Shown: one piece after another, positions 26,003 through 35,663 of the stretch
Layout: every line of letters begins with the position of its first letter
Position numbering within the stretch: the first letter of the stretch is position 1
Notes under the pieces: generated by a model
Told to the model about the DNA's origin: nothing
Database searches by the model: none
Seen by the model: the letters and a program-made list of their open reading frames with translations, nothing else
From: Lachnospiraceae bacterium
Lineage (GTDB): Bacteria; Bacillota; Clostridia; Lachnospirales; Lachnospiraceae
Reading direction: 5' to 3'
Assembly (NCBI GenBank): GCA_029053015.1
Contig: JAIDHX010000019.1
Span: 16,130 to 80,129 of the forward strand
DNA length: 64,000 nt
Translations under genes and position numbers: made by a program

Positions 26003-26211
26003 TAGGCGATTGTGAAACCCTTACTTGCTGCTTTCGAATTGTGTATGCTGCATATTCCATAAGCAGACCCTTGCTTACCGTCGGTACTTAGCTGCCGTAT
26101 TTTGGCAGCTTACGTACCGCTACGGTAAGCTCGGAGCGAAAGCGTGTCTGCGTTGGAATATGCAGCATCCACAATGACAACAGCAAAGTTACTAAACTTC
26201 ACAATCCCCTA
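26003..26211. mobile_element. MITE-like fold-back element (~209 bp)
   Basis: Terminal inverted repeats TAGGCGATTGTGAA (26,003-26,016) and TTCACAATCCCCTA (26,198-26,211) match at 13 of 14 positions. Internal arms at 26,039-26,059 and 26,154-26,174 match at 20 of 21, and GCTTACCGT/ACGGTAAGC plus AGCTGCC/GGCAGCT continue the pairing towards the centre, so nearly the whole element folds on itself. The 10-bp AACAAAGTAA occurs on both flanks (25,993-26,002 and 26,218-26,227) as a possible target duplication, though not flush with the right end. No coding capacity. Confidence 0.6.
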
Positions 26212-26243
26212 AAAAACAACAAAGTAAAGGAGAACAGTACTAC

Positions 26244-28637
26244 ATGAATTACGGCTATTTTGACGAAGCAAACAAGGAGTATGTAATCACAAAACCCAAT
26301 ACTCCTGCGCCCTGGGCGAATTATCTCGGCTCTCCCGCATATGGCGCGATTATTTCCAACAATGCCGGAGGCTACAGCTTTGTAAAGAGCGGCGCCAACG
26401 GCAGAATTCTGCGCTACCATTTTAACAGCGATGACACGCCCGGCAGATATATCTACCTGCGCGATGACGAGACGAAGGATTACTGGTCCGCATCCTGGCA
26501 GCCCGTGGCAAAGTCTTTGGATGAGTACAAAAGCGAATGTCACCATGGTACGGCGTACACGAATTTGGTAGCAGATTATGCAGGGATTCATTCGGAAGCG
26601 CTTTATTATGTTCCCCTGAACAAAACCTACGAAGTATGGCGCGCTAAAATCACCAATACCACGGACAAAACAAGAAAGATATCTGTATTTTCCTATGCAG
26701 AGTTTACCAATGAAAGCAACTACGAGCAGGATCAGGTAAACCTGCAGTACACCCTGTTTATCACAAGAACTTACTTTAAGGGCAATAAAATCGTACAGAC
26801 CATCAATGCGAACTGCGGCAAGAACGAGAAGGGCTCAAACGGAAAAGAGCGTTTCTTAGGGCTGGCAGGAGCGCCGGTTACCTCCTACAACGGCGACAAG
26901 GCTGCCTTTATCGGGGATTATCATACCTACGGCAATCCTGTGGCGGTAGAGCGCGGCGAGTGTGACAATGTACTGAACTACAATACCAATGCCTGCGGCG
27001 TGCTGCACAGCGCGTTAGAGATTGCACCCGGCGAGAGCAAAGAGCTTGTCTTTGTATTGGGGCAGGCAGACGCAGAGGCGGCAGAGGCAATTCTGGCAAA
27101 CTATGAGAAAGCAGGTGTCGTAGACAACGAGCTTGCAGAACTGAAAAATTACTGGCATGCAAAGCTTGAGAATTTTCAGGTCAATACGCCGGATGCAGCG
27201 TTTAACAGCATGATTAATACATGGAATGCTTACCAGTGCTTCATTACCTTCACATGGTCAAGAGCGGCTTCCTTTGTTTACTGCGGACAGCGCAACGGCT
27301 ATGGCTACCGCGATACCGTACAGGATATTCAGGGTATCATCCACCTGGATCCCGAGATGGCGCTTGCACAGATTCGCTTTATGCTTTCCGCGCAGGTAAA
27401 TCACGGCGGCGGACTGCCACTGGTAAAATACAACCACAACCCCGGACATGAGGACACGCCCGACGACGAATCCTACGTGCGCGAGACCGGACATCCGGCA
27501 TACCGTGCGGACGATGCCCTGTGGCTCTTCCCCACTGTCTGGAAATATGTGGCGGAAACCGGAAACAAGGATTTTGTCAACGAAGTAATTCCCTATGCCA
27601 ACAAGGAAGAGGGAACGGTATATGACCATTTGAAGAGGGCAATCCAGTTCTCCATGGACAGACTGGGCGATCACAAGATGCCTGCAGGCCTTCATGCAGA
27701 CTGGAACGACTGTCTGCGTCTCGGCAAAAAGGGAGAGTCCACCTTCGTGGCAATGCAGTTATACTATGCATTCACGGTAATGAAAGGCTTTGCCGAGGAC
27801 CAGAAGGATACGGAGTACATCGCTTATCTGGAAAAGACCCAGAAGGAATTAGGCGAAATTATCGAAAAAGAGTGCTGGGAAGACGACCGCTATGTCAGAG
27901 GTATCAAGGAAGACGGACAGGTTATCGGCTCCAAGCATGACCCTGAGGCAAGCATGTGGCTGAATCCGCAGTCATGGTCCGTTATCAGCGGGCTTGCGTC
28001 AAAGGAGCAGGCAGAGGCAGCGCTGGAGTCCGTACATAGAGAACTCAACACCAAATACGGCGTGCGTTTGATGACCCCTTCCTATGTGGACCATGCATTT
28101 GACGGCGCACAGGCGCTTCTGTTCAATCCTTCCACCAAGGAAAACGGCGGTATTTTCTCACAGCCGCAGGGCTGGATTATTCTGGCAGAGGCACTCATGG
28201 GACATGGCAACCGTGCATTTGAATACTTTACGGAAAGCTCCCCCGCATCGCAGAATGACTGCGCGGAGATAAGAAAGCTGGAGCCTTACGTACACGGACA
28301 GTTCACCGAGAGCGTGGAGTCTCCCTTCGAGGGACGTTCCCATGTACACTGGCTGACCGGTACGGCTTCTACCTGTATGGTAGGCTGCGTGGAAGGTATC
28401 TGCGGTATGCGCCCTGACTTAAACGGTTTGTGGGTATGCCCGGCAATTCCTTCTGACTGGAAAGAAATTACCATGGATAAGACTTTCCGCGGCAAGAAGC
28501 TGCATATTATAGTAAAGAATCCTGACGGCGCAGAAAGCGGCTGCAAGGAGTTTTACATCAACGGGGAAAAGGCAGAGCAGCCTTATGTTCCGGCAGAAAA
28601 GATGCTTGCAGAAAATGAAATTGTACTTGTCTTATAA
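26244..28637 (+). CDS. GH94 phosphorylase (cellobiose phosphorylase-like)
   Basis: 797 residues, cytoplasmic. Cellobiose-phosphorylase-type start (GYFDEANKEYVITKPNTPAPW, in two overlapping motifs), GYRDTVQDIQG, YRADDALWL and HADWNDCL (His484-Leu491; one Asp of this motif is the catalytic acid). GH94 enzymes split beta-linked disaccharides with phosphate to a sugar-1-phosphate. In this locus it may handle cellobiose or glucose-containing pieces of glucomannan; the exact substrate cannot be told. Ribosome site AAAGGAG. It is followed 11 bp later by a formate/nitrite channel gene. Confidence 0.85.
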   Translation: MNYGYFDEANKEYVITKPNTPAPWANYLGSPAYGAIISNNAGGYSFVKSGANGRILRYHFNSDDTPGRYIYLRDDETKDYWSASWQPVAKSLDEYKSECHHGTAYTNLVADYAGIHSEALYYVPLNKTYEVWRAKITNTTDKTRKISVFSYAEFTNESNYEQDQVNLQYTLFITRTYFKGNKIVQTINANCGKNEKGSNGKERFLGLAGAPVTSYNGDKAAFIGDYHTYGNPVAVERGECDNVLNYNTNACGVLHSALEIAPGESKELVFVLGQADAEAAEAILANYEKAGVVDNELAELKNYWHAKLENFQVNTPDAAFNSMINTWNAYQCFITFTWSRAASFVYCGQRNGYGYRDTVQDIQGIIHLDPEMALAQIRFMLSAQVNHGGGLPLVKYNHNPGHEDTPDDESYVRETGHPAYRADDALWLFPTVWKYVAETGNKDFVNEVIPYANKEEGTVYDHLKRAIQFSMDRLGDHKMPAGLHADWNDCLRLGKKGESTFVAMQLYYAFTVMKGFAEDQKDTEYIAYLEKTQKELGEIIEKECWEDDRYVRGIKEDGQVIGSKHDPEASMWLNPQSWSVISGLASKEQAEAALESVHRELNTKYGVRLMTPSYVDHAFDGAQALLFNPSTKENGGIFSQPQGWIILAEALMGHGNRAFEYFTESSPASQNDCAEIRKLEPYVHGQFTESVESPFEGRSHVHWLTGTASTCMVGCVEGICGMRPDLNGLWVCPAIPSDWKEITMDKTFRGKKLHIIVKNPDGAESGCKEFYINGEKAEQPYVPAEKMLAENEIVLVL

Positions 28638-28648
28638 GGAGGATTTGG

Positions 28649-29494
28649 ATGCACTCACCTTTAGAGATTGCAAGAAGCTATGTAGAAATCGGGGTTCACA
28701 AGGTAAAGTTGTCCGCTTTTAAAATGCTGATACTCGGTGTTTTTGCGGGAATCTTTATCGGCTTTGCCGGCATTGCATCCAACGTTGGTTCTTCCACGGT
28801 GGAAAATCCCGCCATTGCAAAGCTTGTCGGCGCTTGTCTCTTTCCGGCAGGCATGGCGATGGTGCTGGTGGCGGGCAGTGAGCTTTTCACGGGCAACAAT
28901 CTGATTATCATTGCATGGCTGGAAAAAAAGATTAAGCTTGGCGAATTGTTAAAGAACTGGTTTTTTGTGTTTGTCGGCAATTTTATCGGTGCGGCATTGG
29001 TGGCGGTGCTGGTAGTCTACGGTCACACGCCGGATTTGTTCGGAGGCAGGCTGGCGGAAAGCATGGTAAATGCAGCGCTGAACAGAGTCAACCTGTCCTT
29101 TGCAGAATCCTTTATCCGAGGCATCCTGTGTAATATTCTGGTATGTGTTGCTGTGTGGGGCGCTTTTGCGTCAAAGCAGGTTCCGGGCAAGCTTATGATG
29201 AGTTTCTGGCCGGTTATGGCTTTTGTGCTCTGCGGTTTTGAGCACAGCATAGCGGATATCTATTTCGGTGTTGCCGGAATTCTGACGGCGGGAGAGTACG
29301 GAATCGCCGCAGAAGGGCTTACCTGGGGAAGCTTTCTTATAAAAAATCTTCTGCCGGTAACGCTGGGCAATATTGTGGGCGGCGCGGGAGTTGTGGGCGT
29401 CGGCTACTGGGCGGTATATCTCCGCCATACGCCGTTGTATGTCAGGACGATTGAATCCGAGCAGGAAGAAATCGATATGGCAGAGGAATATTAA
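28649..29494 (+). CDS. Formate/nitrite transporter (FNT) family channel
   Basis: 281 residues, six predicted helices. FNT hallmarks: GSELFTGNN, GNFIGA, ILCNILVCVAVW and the central FEHS-ADIYF. Start has AAGGAGGA 6 bp upstream and lies 11 bp after the GH94 gene, so it may be read through from the sugar locus. Export of formate formed by fermentation is a reasonable guess; nitrite is the other known family substrate. A bidirectional terminator follows. Confidence 0.9.
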   Translation: MHSPLEIARSYVEIGVHKVKLSAFKMLILGVFAGIFIGFAGIASNVGSSTVENPAIAKLVGACLFPAGMAMVLVAGSELFTGNNLIIIAWLEKKIKLGELLKNWFFVFVGNFIGAALVAVLVVYGHTPDLFGGRLAESMVNAALNRVNLSFAESFIRGILCNILVCVAVWGAFASKQVPGKLMMSFWPVMAFVLCGFEHSIADIYFGVAGILTAGEYGIAAEGLTWGSFLIKNLLPVTLGNIVGGAGVVGVGYWAVYLRHTPLYVRTIESEQEEIDMAEEY

Positions 29495-29518
29495 TCGCAT
29501 TGTTTTACGGCAAAAAAA

Positions 29519-29563
29519 GCGCCGGAGCGTGTATCAGAAAGAGATACGCGTTCCGGCGTTTTT
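29519..29563. terminator. Bidirectional intrinsic terminator
   Basis: Stem about CGCCGGAGCGTGTATC / GATACGCGTTCCGGCG around loop AGAAAGA, flanked by a run of A on the left and T on the right. It serves the FNT gene (plus) and the convergent bipA gene (minus). Confidence 0.85.
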
Positions 29564-29592
29564 GTTGTTTTATATTTTACAGGTGCTGCCGC

Positions 29593-31422
29593 TTACTTTT
29601 TCATGGCGGCACGTTTCCTGAGGGTGGGGTCTAAGATTTTTTTGCGGATACGCAGCGATTTCGGCGTAACCTCCAAAAGCTCGTCAGTATCGATGAAATC
29701 AAGACATTGCTCAAGACTCATGATTTTGGGCGGAACGAGGCGGAGCGCTTCGTCCGCACCGGAGGAGCGGGTGTTGGTGAGCTGCTTTTTCTTGCAGACA
29801 TTGACCTCGATGTCCTCGCCGCGTCCGTTGCAGCCAATCACCATGCCGGAGTATACCTTGACGCCTGCGCCGATAAAGAGCGTGCCGCGCTCCTGCGCGT
29901 TGAAAAGACCGTAGGTTATAGTCTCGCCGTTTTCAAACGCAATCAGGGAGCCCTGCTTTCTGTACTGGATATCGCCCTTGTAGGGGCCGTAGCCGTCAAA
30001 GACAGAGTTCATAATGCCGTTGCCCTTGGTGTCCGTCATAAAATCGCCGCGGTAGCCAATCAACCCCCTGGAAGGGATGGAGAACTCTAGACGTGTATAA
30101 CCGCCGGTGCCGGCTCCCATATTGCGGAGCTCGCCCTTTCGCATGCTCAATTTTTCAATGACAACGCCGGAAAACTCTTCGGGCACGTCGATATAGGTCA
30201 GTTCCATGGGCTCCAGCTTTTTGCCGTTTTCATCGGTTTTATAGAGAACCTCTGCCTTGCTTACGGCAAATTCAAAGCCTTCCCTGCGCATATTTTCAAT
30301 CAGTACGGAGAGGTGAAGCTCACCGCGTCCTGACACCTTAAAAGAGTCGGCGGAGTCGGTTTCCTCTACCCTGAGGGAGACATCTGTGTTCAGTTCCCTG
30401 AAAAGCCTGTCACGGATATGGCGGCTGGTGACATATTTGCCCTCCTGTCCGGCAAGCGGCGAGTCGTTTACGATAAAATGCATGGCAATGGTAGGCTCGC
30501 TGATTTTCTGGAAAGGAATCGGGGCAATATTGTCGGGAGAGCAGAGCGTGTCGCCGATGTGGATATCCGTAATGCCAGAAATGGCAACAATGGAGCCGAT
30601 GCCGGCTTCCTTTACTTCCACTTTATTCAGTCCGTCAAACTCGTAGAGCTTGCTTATCTTTACCTTTTTCTGCTTTTCCGGGTCATGGGCGTTGCAGAGC
30701 ACAATATCCTGATTGACTGCAATACGTCCGTTGTCTACCTTGCCAACGCCGATTCGTCCCACATATTCATTGTAATCGATGGTGCTGATTAACACCTGTG
30801 TGCCTGCTTCCGGATCGCCCTCCGGCGCGGGAATATAGTCCAAAATCGTGTCGAACAGGGGCTTCATGTCCTTGTTTTTGACGGTAAGATTTAAGGTCGC
30901 GCTGCCTGTTTTTGCGGAAGCAAAGACGAAGGGGCAGTCAAGCTGGGCGTCGTCCGCCTCCAAATCCAGAAACAGCTCTAAAACCTCGTCTACGACCTGT
31001 TCGGGGCGCGCCTCCGGACGGTCAATCTTGTTGACGCAGACAATGACGGGCAGTTTTAATTCCAATGCCTTGCGCAGCACAAACTTGGTCTGCGGCATGG
31101 GACCTTCAAAAGCATCCACAACCAGAATGACGCCGTTTACCATCTTGAGCACGCGCTCTACCTCGCCGCCGAAGTCGGCATGTCCCGGTGTGTCAATAAT
31201 ATTTATTTTTGTATTTTTATACATGACGGCAGTATTTTTGGAAAGAATGGTAATACCTCTTTCCCTTTCAATGTCGTTGGAATCCATGACCCGTTCCGCC
31301 ACTTCCTGATTTTCGCGGAACACGCCGCTCTGCTTTAAGAGCTCGTCTACCAGTGTGGTCTTGCCGTGGTCTACATGGGCAATAATGGCAACATTTCTGA
31401 CATCTTCTCGTTTCTGTTTCAT
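29593..31422 (-). CDS. typA: Ribosome-associated GTPase BipA/TypA
   Basis: Translational GTPase of 609 residues, usual length. G1 motif AHVDHGKT (residues 15-22), ERGITI, DTPGHADFGGE, NKIDRPEARP; EF-G-like domains and the BipA C-terminal domain (SSGADEAL) follow. It binds ribosomes and supports assembly and growth under stress. Start at 31,422 (GAGG 6 bp upstream) rather than the longer frame from 31,473, because the promoter at 31,464-31,492 places the transcript start downstream of that codon. Confidence 0.97.
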   Translation of the reverse strand: MKQKREDVRNVAIIAHVDHGKTTLVDELLKQSGVFRENQEVAERVMDSNDIERERGITILSKNTAVMYKNTKINIIDTPGHADFGGEVERVLKMVNGVILVVDAFEGPMPQTKFVLRKALELKLPVIVCVNKIDRPEARPEQVVDEVLELFLDLEADDAQLDCPFVFASAKTGSATLNLTVKNKDMKPLFDTILDYIPAPEGDPEAGTQVLISTIDYNEYVGRIGVGKVDNGRIAVNQDIVLCNAHDPEKQKKVKISKLYEFDGLNKVEVKEAGIGSIVAISGITDIHIGDTLCSPDNIAPIPFQKISEPTIAMHFIVNDSPLAGQEGKYVTSRHIRDRLFRELNTDVSLRVEETDSADSFKVSGRGELHLSVLIENMRREGFEFAVSKAEVLYKTDENGKKLEPMELTYIDVPEEFSGVVIEKLSMRKGELRNMGAGTGGYTRLEFSIPSRGLIGYRGDFMTDTKGNGIMNSVFDGYGPYKGDIQYRKQGSLIAFENGETITYGLFNAQERGTLFIGAGVKVYSGMVIGCNGRGEDIEVNVCKKKQLTNTRSSGADEALRLVPPKIMSLEQCLDFIDTDELLEVTPKSLRIRKKILDPTLRKRAAMKK

Positions 31423-31463
31423 ATACATCCTCATTTCTGTAATTACACTTTCAAAACTGTTAC

Positions 31464-31492
31464 AGTATATCACTATTTGTCGTCATGTGCAA
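31464..31492 (-). promoter_or_regulatory. Promoter of typA
   Basis: On the minus strand: TTGCAC, 17-bp spacer, TATACT. Predicted start near 31,457, leaving a leader of about 35 nt. Confidence 0.7.
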
Positions 31493-31632
31493 GAAAAAAT
31501 GAGGGAAAGGCAGGGATTGTCAATAGGTGCGGCGGATAGTTGTGCTACGAGCATGCAAAATGGAGTATATATATTAGTACAATACTGGCGGAAGCCGCAA
31601 AAATTCTTAAGCGTAAGAAAAGGAGAACAAGT

Positions 31633-32274
31633 ATGACGGATAAGGTTATTGAAAACAATCAGGTAACGATTATGGGAGAAATTGTGAGCACTTTCACCTA
31701 TAGTCATGAAATTTTCGGCGAGGGCTTTTACATGGTAGAAGTAAAGGTACAGCGCCTAAGCGATTCCTTTGATGTAATTCCCATGATGGTGTCTGAGCGT
31801 CTGATAGATGTCAGCGCAGATTACAGAGGCTATTATATCGAAGTAAACGGGCAGTTCCGTTCCTATAACAGGCATGAGGAGAGAAAAAACAGGCTTGTGC
31901 TTTCCGTGTTTGCAAGAGAAATCGCTTTTGTGGAAGAAATCGAGGAAAGTGCAAAAACAAATCAGATTTTTTTGGACGGGTATATCTGCAAGGCGCCCAT
32001 CTACAGGAAAACGCCCCTTGGAAGGGAAATTGCAGACCTTCTTCTGGCGGTCAACCGTCCTTACGGCAAGTCCGATTACATACCCTGTATCTGCTGGGGC
32101 AGAAACGCCCGCTTTGCCAGCGGCTTTGAGGTAGGCGAGCGCTGCAGCGTCTGGGGACGTATCCAGAGCAGGGAATATATGAAAAAAATAGATGAGGAGA
32201 CCGTGGAAAAGCGTGTCGCATACGAAGTGTCCGTCAGCAAGCTGGAACTGTCGCGCGAGGAGGTGCAGGAATAG
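31633..32274 (+). CDS. SSB-like protein with two OB-fold regions
   Basis: 213 residues. Residues ~8-95 (QVTIMGEIVSTFTYSH ... LVLSVFAREI) and ~105-205 (IFLDGYICKAPIYRKTPLGREIADLLLAVNR ..., given here in shorter parts: GREIADLLLAVNR, YIPCICWGRNA, SVWGRIQSR) each look like a single-stranded-DNA-binding OB fold. The second has the classic SSB signature. No acidic C-terminal tail with DDDIPF is present, so it is not the main replicative SSB. Start at ATG 31,633 with AAGGAG; the upstream extension lacks support. Monocistronic. Confidence 0.75.
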   Translation: MTDKVIENNQVTIMGEIVSTFTYSHEIFGEGFYMVEVKVQRLSDSFDVIPMMVSERLIDVSADYRGYYIEVNGQFRSYNRHEERKNRLVLSVFAREIAFVEEIEESAKTNQIFLDGYICKAPIYRKTPLGREIADLLLAVNRPYGKSDYIPCICWGRNARFASGFEVGERCSVWGRIQSREYMKKIDEETVEKRVAYEVSVSKLELSREEVQE

Positions 32275-32356
32275 AAACAAAAAGTTGTCAAGAGACATAA
32301 ATTATGATATAATCACGGCAAAAATAAAAATCGGACATACATAATGGAGAGAATTT

Positions 32357-32851
32357 ATGAGCATGATTCACATTTATACCGGAGACGGCAGGGGGAAGTC
32401 ACCGGCGGCAATCGGCAGGGCAGTACAGGCAGCAGCGAAAGGTGAGCAGGTAGTCATCATACAGTTTTTAAAAGGAAAAGGGCTTGAGGACACGGAATTC
32501 GTCAGGAGGATGGAGCCGGAAATCAAGCTGTTCCGCTTTGAAAAATCGGATGAGAATTACGAAGAGCTGCCGGAGGAAAAGAAGGCGGAGGAAATCATGA
32601 ATATCCGCAACGGGATTAATTTTGCCAAAAAAGTGCTGTCCACCGGAGAATGTAATCTGCTGATTTTAGATGAAGTATTGGGACTTTTAGAGAAAAACAT
32701 TATCACGGCGGAGGATTTGACCGGCCTGCTTTCCCAAAAGGGGGACACGGACGTGATACTCACAGGTATTTCTTTAAACGACGAGGTATGTATTCTGGCA
32801 GACGAGGTCTCCAAGATAGAGACCCTGAAATTCAAAACATTTGATATGTAA
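32357..32851 (+). CDS. Corrinoid adenosyltransferase-like protein (CobO/BtuR family)
   Basis: 164 residues. P-loop GDGRGKSPAA at residues 9-18 resembles the GNGKGKTTAA of BtuR/CobO, which transfers adenosyl from ATP to cob(I)alamin. LLILDEVLG matches the conserved acidic strand. The Ser-Pro in place of Thr-Thr is unusual. It is a lone gene with its own terminator, not near other cobalamin genes. Could have a related nucleotide-dependent function. Confidence 0.75.
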   Translation: MSMIHIYTGDGRGKSPAAIGRAVQAAAKGEQVVIIQFLKGKGLEDTEFVRRMEPEIKLFRFEKSDENYEELPEEKKAEEIMNIRNGINFAKKVLSTGECNLLILDEVLGLLEKNIITAEDLTGLLSQKGDTDVILTGISLNDEVCILADEVSKIETLKFKTFDM

Positions 32852-32855
32852 CAGG

Positions 32856-32908
32856 ACCCGGCATAGAATCCCGCAGGCTGAAAGGGATTCGGTGCCGGGT
32901 TTGATTTT
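32856..32908 (+). terminator. Intrinsic terminator after the corrinoid adenosyltransferase-like gene
   Basis: ACCCGGCA-TA-GAATCCC, loop, GGGATTC-GG-TGCCGGGT, then TTGATTTT. Two stacked stems. Confidence 0.8.
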
Positions 32909-32972
32909 AGATTATCTTAAGGAAATTTAAGGAAAATTTCTACCCTCTGTTTAGAATAAAACAATATATTTA

Positions 32973-32981
32973 TGATATACT
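32973..32981 (+). promoter_or_regulatory. Extended -10 promoter of the P-type ATPase gene
   Basis: TGA-TATACT, an extended -10 (TGn) element, without a clear -35. Predicted start near 32,988. Confidence 0.4.
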
Positions 32982-33034
32982 GCTTTCAGGCATTACAAAA
33001 GACAACGGAGGAAGACAGAGAGGTTATACGCGAC

Positions 33035-35419
33035 ATGGACAACAGACAGGGAGTTATAGGGCTGACAGAGGAAGAGGCGGCAGGAAGGGCTGCAGCGGGG
33101 CTTATCAACCGCACAAACATCACAACGGGGAAAACCACCGGTAAAATCATTCAATCGAATTTACTGACGTATTTTAATCTGATTTTTCTGATTCTTACCG
33201 TGTTGCTCTGCATGGTCGGCTCCTTCCGAAATTTGACATTTCTGCCGGTTATCGTCGGCAATACCGTGATTGGCATTATACAGGAGCTTCGCGCAAAGCG
33301 GACGCTCGATAAAATGAATATGCTGAACGCGCCCCATTCCATTGTCGTAAGAAACAATATGCAGCGCCAGATTCCATCGGAAGAACTGGTAAAGGACGAT
33401 GTGATACTGCTGTCAGCAGGAAGCCAGATATGCGCGGATGCAAGCGTGGTGCAGGGCTGTGCTTTTGTCAACGAGTCGCTACTGACCGGCGAGGCAGATG
33501 AAATCAAAAAGACAGCGGGGGATAAGCTGTTGTCGGGAAGCTTTGTGGTGTCAGGGCAGTGCTATGCAAAGCTTACCTGCGTGGGCAATGAATCCTATAT
33601 TTCCAAACTGACCGCGGAGGCAAAGGCAATGGGGAGTGGCGAGCAGTCGGAGATGATTCGTGCATTAAACAGGCTTGTCAAATGGGTCGGCATTATCATC
33701 ATTCCGGTTGCGGCAATTTTGTTTGCCCAGGCATACTATGTCAATGAGGAGACTTTTCGGAAAAGCATTGTTTCCATGGTGGCGGCTGTGCTGGGCATGA
33801 TTCCCGAGGGACTTTATCTTTTGACAACTGTGTCGCTTGCATTGAGCACCATGCGGCTGGCAAAGCGGAAAGTGCTTTTGCATGATATGAAAAGCATTGA
33901 AACACTGGCGAGAGTGGATGTTTTGTGCGTGGACAAGACCGGTACGATTACGGAAGCGGGCATGGAGGTAAAAGAGCTGCTTGCCAGCAGAATCAATCCG
34001 AATGGCGCAGTCGATATCCGTGCGTTGGAAGAACTTCTGGCAGAGTATGCGGCGGCGGTACCGGATGACAATATTACCATGCAGGCGATACGGCAATATC
34101 CGCCTGTTTCGGAAAGAAGCAGGACCGCAGGGGGAAGGACAGTGCTGTCCACCATGCCTTTTTCTTCAGCCAGAAAATACAGCGCAGTTACCTATGCGGA
34201 CGGAAAATTTGTGATGGGCGCGCCGGAAATTGTGCTGCGGGGGCAGCAGGAGCTTGTGTCACAGGAAATTTATCCCTATCTGAAAAAAGGATATCGGGTG
34301 CTTGCCCTTGGAAAGTGTAAGGATGGAAAAAACGAGTCAGCAGAAGTGCAGCCCGGGGCAGTGGCGCCGCTAGGCTATGTGATCCTGACCAATCCCATAC
34401 GGCAGAATGCGAAAGAAACCTTTTCCTATTTTAAGGAGCAGGGCGTTGCCATAAAAGTAATCTCCGGCGACAATCCGGAGACCGTCTCGGAAATCGCGAG
34501 ACACGCGGGCATTGAAAATGCAGAGCAGTTTGTCGATGCCACTATGCTGCATACCGACAGCGAACTGGCGGAGGCGGCGAACCGTTACACGGTTTTCGGG
34601 CGTGTGACGCCGAAACAGAAGCAGCAGATTGTAAAAGCATTGCAGGAAGCCGGACATACGGTAGCCATGACGGGGGACGGCGTAAACGATATTCTGGCGA
34701 TGAAGGACGCCGACTGCAGCGTCGCCATGGCATCCGGCAGCGAAGCGGCGGCACAGGCAGCGCAGGTGGTGCTTTTGGACTCCGATTTCGCGCGTATGCC
34801 AAATGTGGTGCTGGAGGGACGCTGTGTAGTCAATAATATTCAACGCTCTGCAAGCCTCTTTCTGGTGAAAAACATATTTTCCCTGCTGATGGCGCTGTTT
34901 TCCGCCATATTTGCCCTCACGTACCCCTTAGAGCCCTCTCAGATATCACTTATCAGCATGTTTACGATTGGCATGCCGGGCTTCTTTCTGGCCTTGGAGC
35001 CCAATAAGAACCGGATAGAAGGGCACTTTATGACGAATGTGATTGCAAAGGCGCTTCCGGCAGGGCTGACCGATGTGCTGGCGGTGGGTGCGCTTGTGGT
35101 CTGCGGCGAAGTATTTTCCCTGTTAGAAACCGATGTCGCTACCGCTTCGACGCTGCTGCTAGCAGTAGTCGGGTTTATGATTCTGATTAAAATCAGCCAT
35201 CCGTTCAACTCCATGAAATACGCAATTTTGGCGTTCAGTATCTTCGGACTGGTATTCAGCGGAATCTTCCTCGGCAAACTTTTTGCCATCAGCGAGATGT
35301 CAGAAATCTGTGTTCTGCTTCTGGTGGTATTCGCCTTTGCAGCAGAATCGCTGTTCCGCTATTTGTCCCTGGGTACGGAAAAACTTTACCAATGGGTGAA
35401 GGGCAGGAAGCAGCGTTGA
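33035..35419 (+). CDS. Cation-transporting P-type ATPase, CtpE/Exp7-like (putative calcium transporter)
   Basis: 794 residues. Actuator motif LLTGEAD, phosphorylation motif DKTGTITE (Asp300), hinge TGDGVNDILAMKDAD, and helices in the 2+2+6 pattern. The N-terminal part (NTVIGIIQELRAKRTLDK, MIPEGLYLLT) resembles mycobacterial CtpE and streptococcal Exp7, linked to calcium uptake; the ion is inferred from this similarity. I placed the start at ATG 33,035 because the likely promoter overlaps the longer frame starting at 32,972. No heavy-metal-binding N-terminal domain is present. Confidence 0.85.
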   Translation: MDNRQGVIGLTEEEAAGRAAAGLINRTNITTGKTTGKIIQSNLLTYFNLIFLILTVLLCMVGSFRNLTFLPVIVGNTVIGIIQELRAKRTLDKMNMLNAPHSIVVRNNMQRQIPSEELVKDDVILLSAGSQICADASVVQGCAFVNESLLTGEADEIKKTAGDKLLSGSFVVSGQCYAKLTCVGNESYISKLTAEAKAMGSGEQSEMIRALNRLVKWVGIIIIPVAAILFAQAYYVNEETFRKSIVSMVAAVLGMIPEGLYLLTTVSLALSTMRLAKRKVLLHDMKSIETLARVDVLCVDKTGTITEAGMEVKELLASRINPNGAVDIRALEELLAEYAAAVPDDNITMQAIRQYPPVSERSRTAGGRTVLSTMPFSSARKYSAVTYADGKFVMGAPEIVLRGQQELVSQEIYPYLKKGYRVLALGKCKDGKNESAEVQPGAVAPLGYVILTNPIRQNAKETFSYFKEQGVAIKVISGDNPETVSEIARHAGIENAEQFVDATMLHTDSELAEAANRYTVFGRVTPKQKQQIVKALQEAGHTVAMTGDGVNDILAMKDADCSVAMASGSEAAAQAAQVVLLDSDFARMPNVVLEGRCVVNNIQRSASLFLVKNIFSLLMALFSAIFALTYPLEPSQISLISMFTIGMPGFFLALEPNKNRIEGHFMTNVIAKALPAGLTDVLAVGALVVCGEVFSLLETDVATASTLLLAVVGFMILIKISHPFNSMKYAILAFSIFGLVFSGIFLGKLFAISEMSEICVLLLVVFAFAAESLFRYLSLGTEKLYQWVKGRKQR

Positions 35420-35481
35420 AATGTGCCGGAAATTGTGCAATGACGAAATTGTGAAATTTGGCAAAAAATTCGGAAAAGCTA

Positions 35482-35511
35482 TTGACAAATTGTACCTTTT
35501 TAGGATACAAT
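35482..35511 (+). promoter_or_regulatory. Promoter of the tRNA-Val/tRNA-Met pair
   Basis: TTGACA, 18-bp spacer, TACAAT, starting transcription near 35,518, about 14 bp before the first tRNA. Confidence 0.8.
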
Positions 35512-35531
35512 AGCAAAGTCGGTTGTGACAT

Positions 35532-35604
35532 GGGGTCTTAGCTCAGCTGGGAGAGCATCTGCCTTACAAGCAGAGGGTCATAGGTTCGAGCCCTATAGGC
35601 CCCA
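35532..35604 (+). tRNA. tRNA-Val (anticodon UAC)
   Basis: Full cloverleaf: acceptor GGGGTCT/AGGCCCC (one G-U pair), D-arm AGCTCAGCTGGGAGAGC, anticodon stem TCTGC/GCAGA with loop CTTACAA, T-arm with GGTTCGAGCC. The 3' CCA is not encoded. Confidence 0.97.
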
Positions 35605-35663
35605 TTCCATTGACTTTCAGTCAATCGGAGCGGAAGAGTCCATCTTCCCAATTTCATAAAAAT

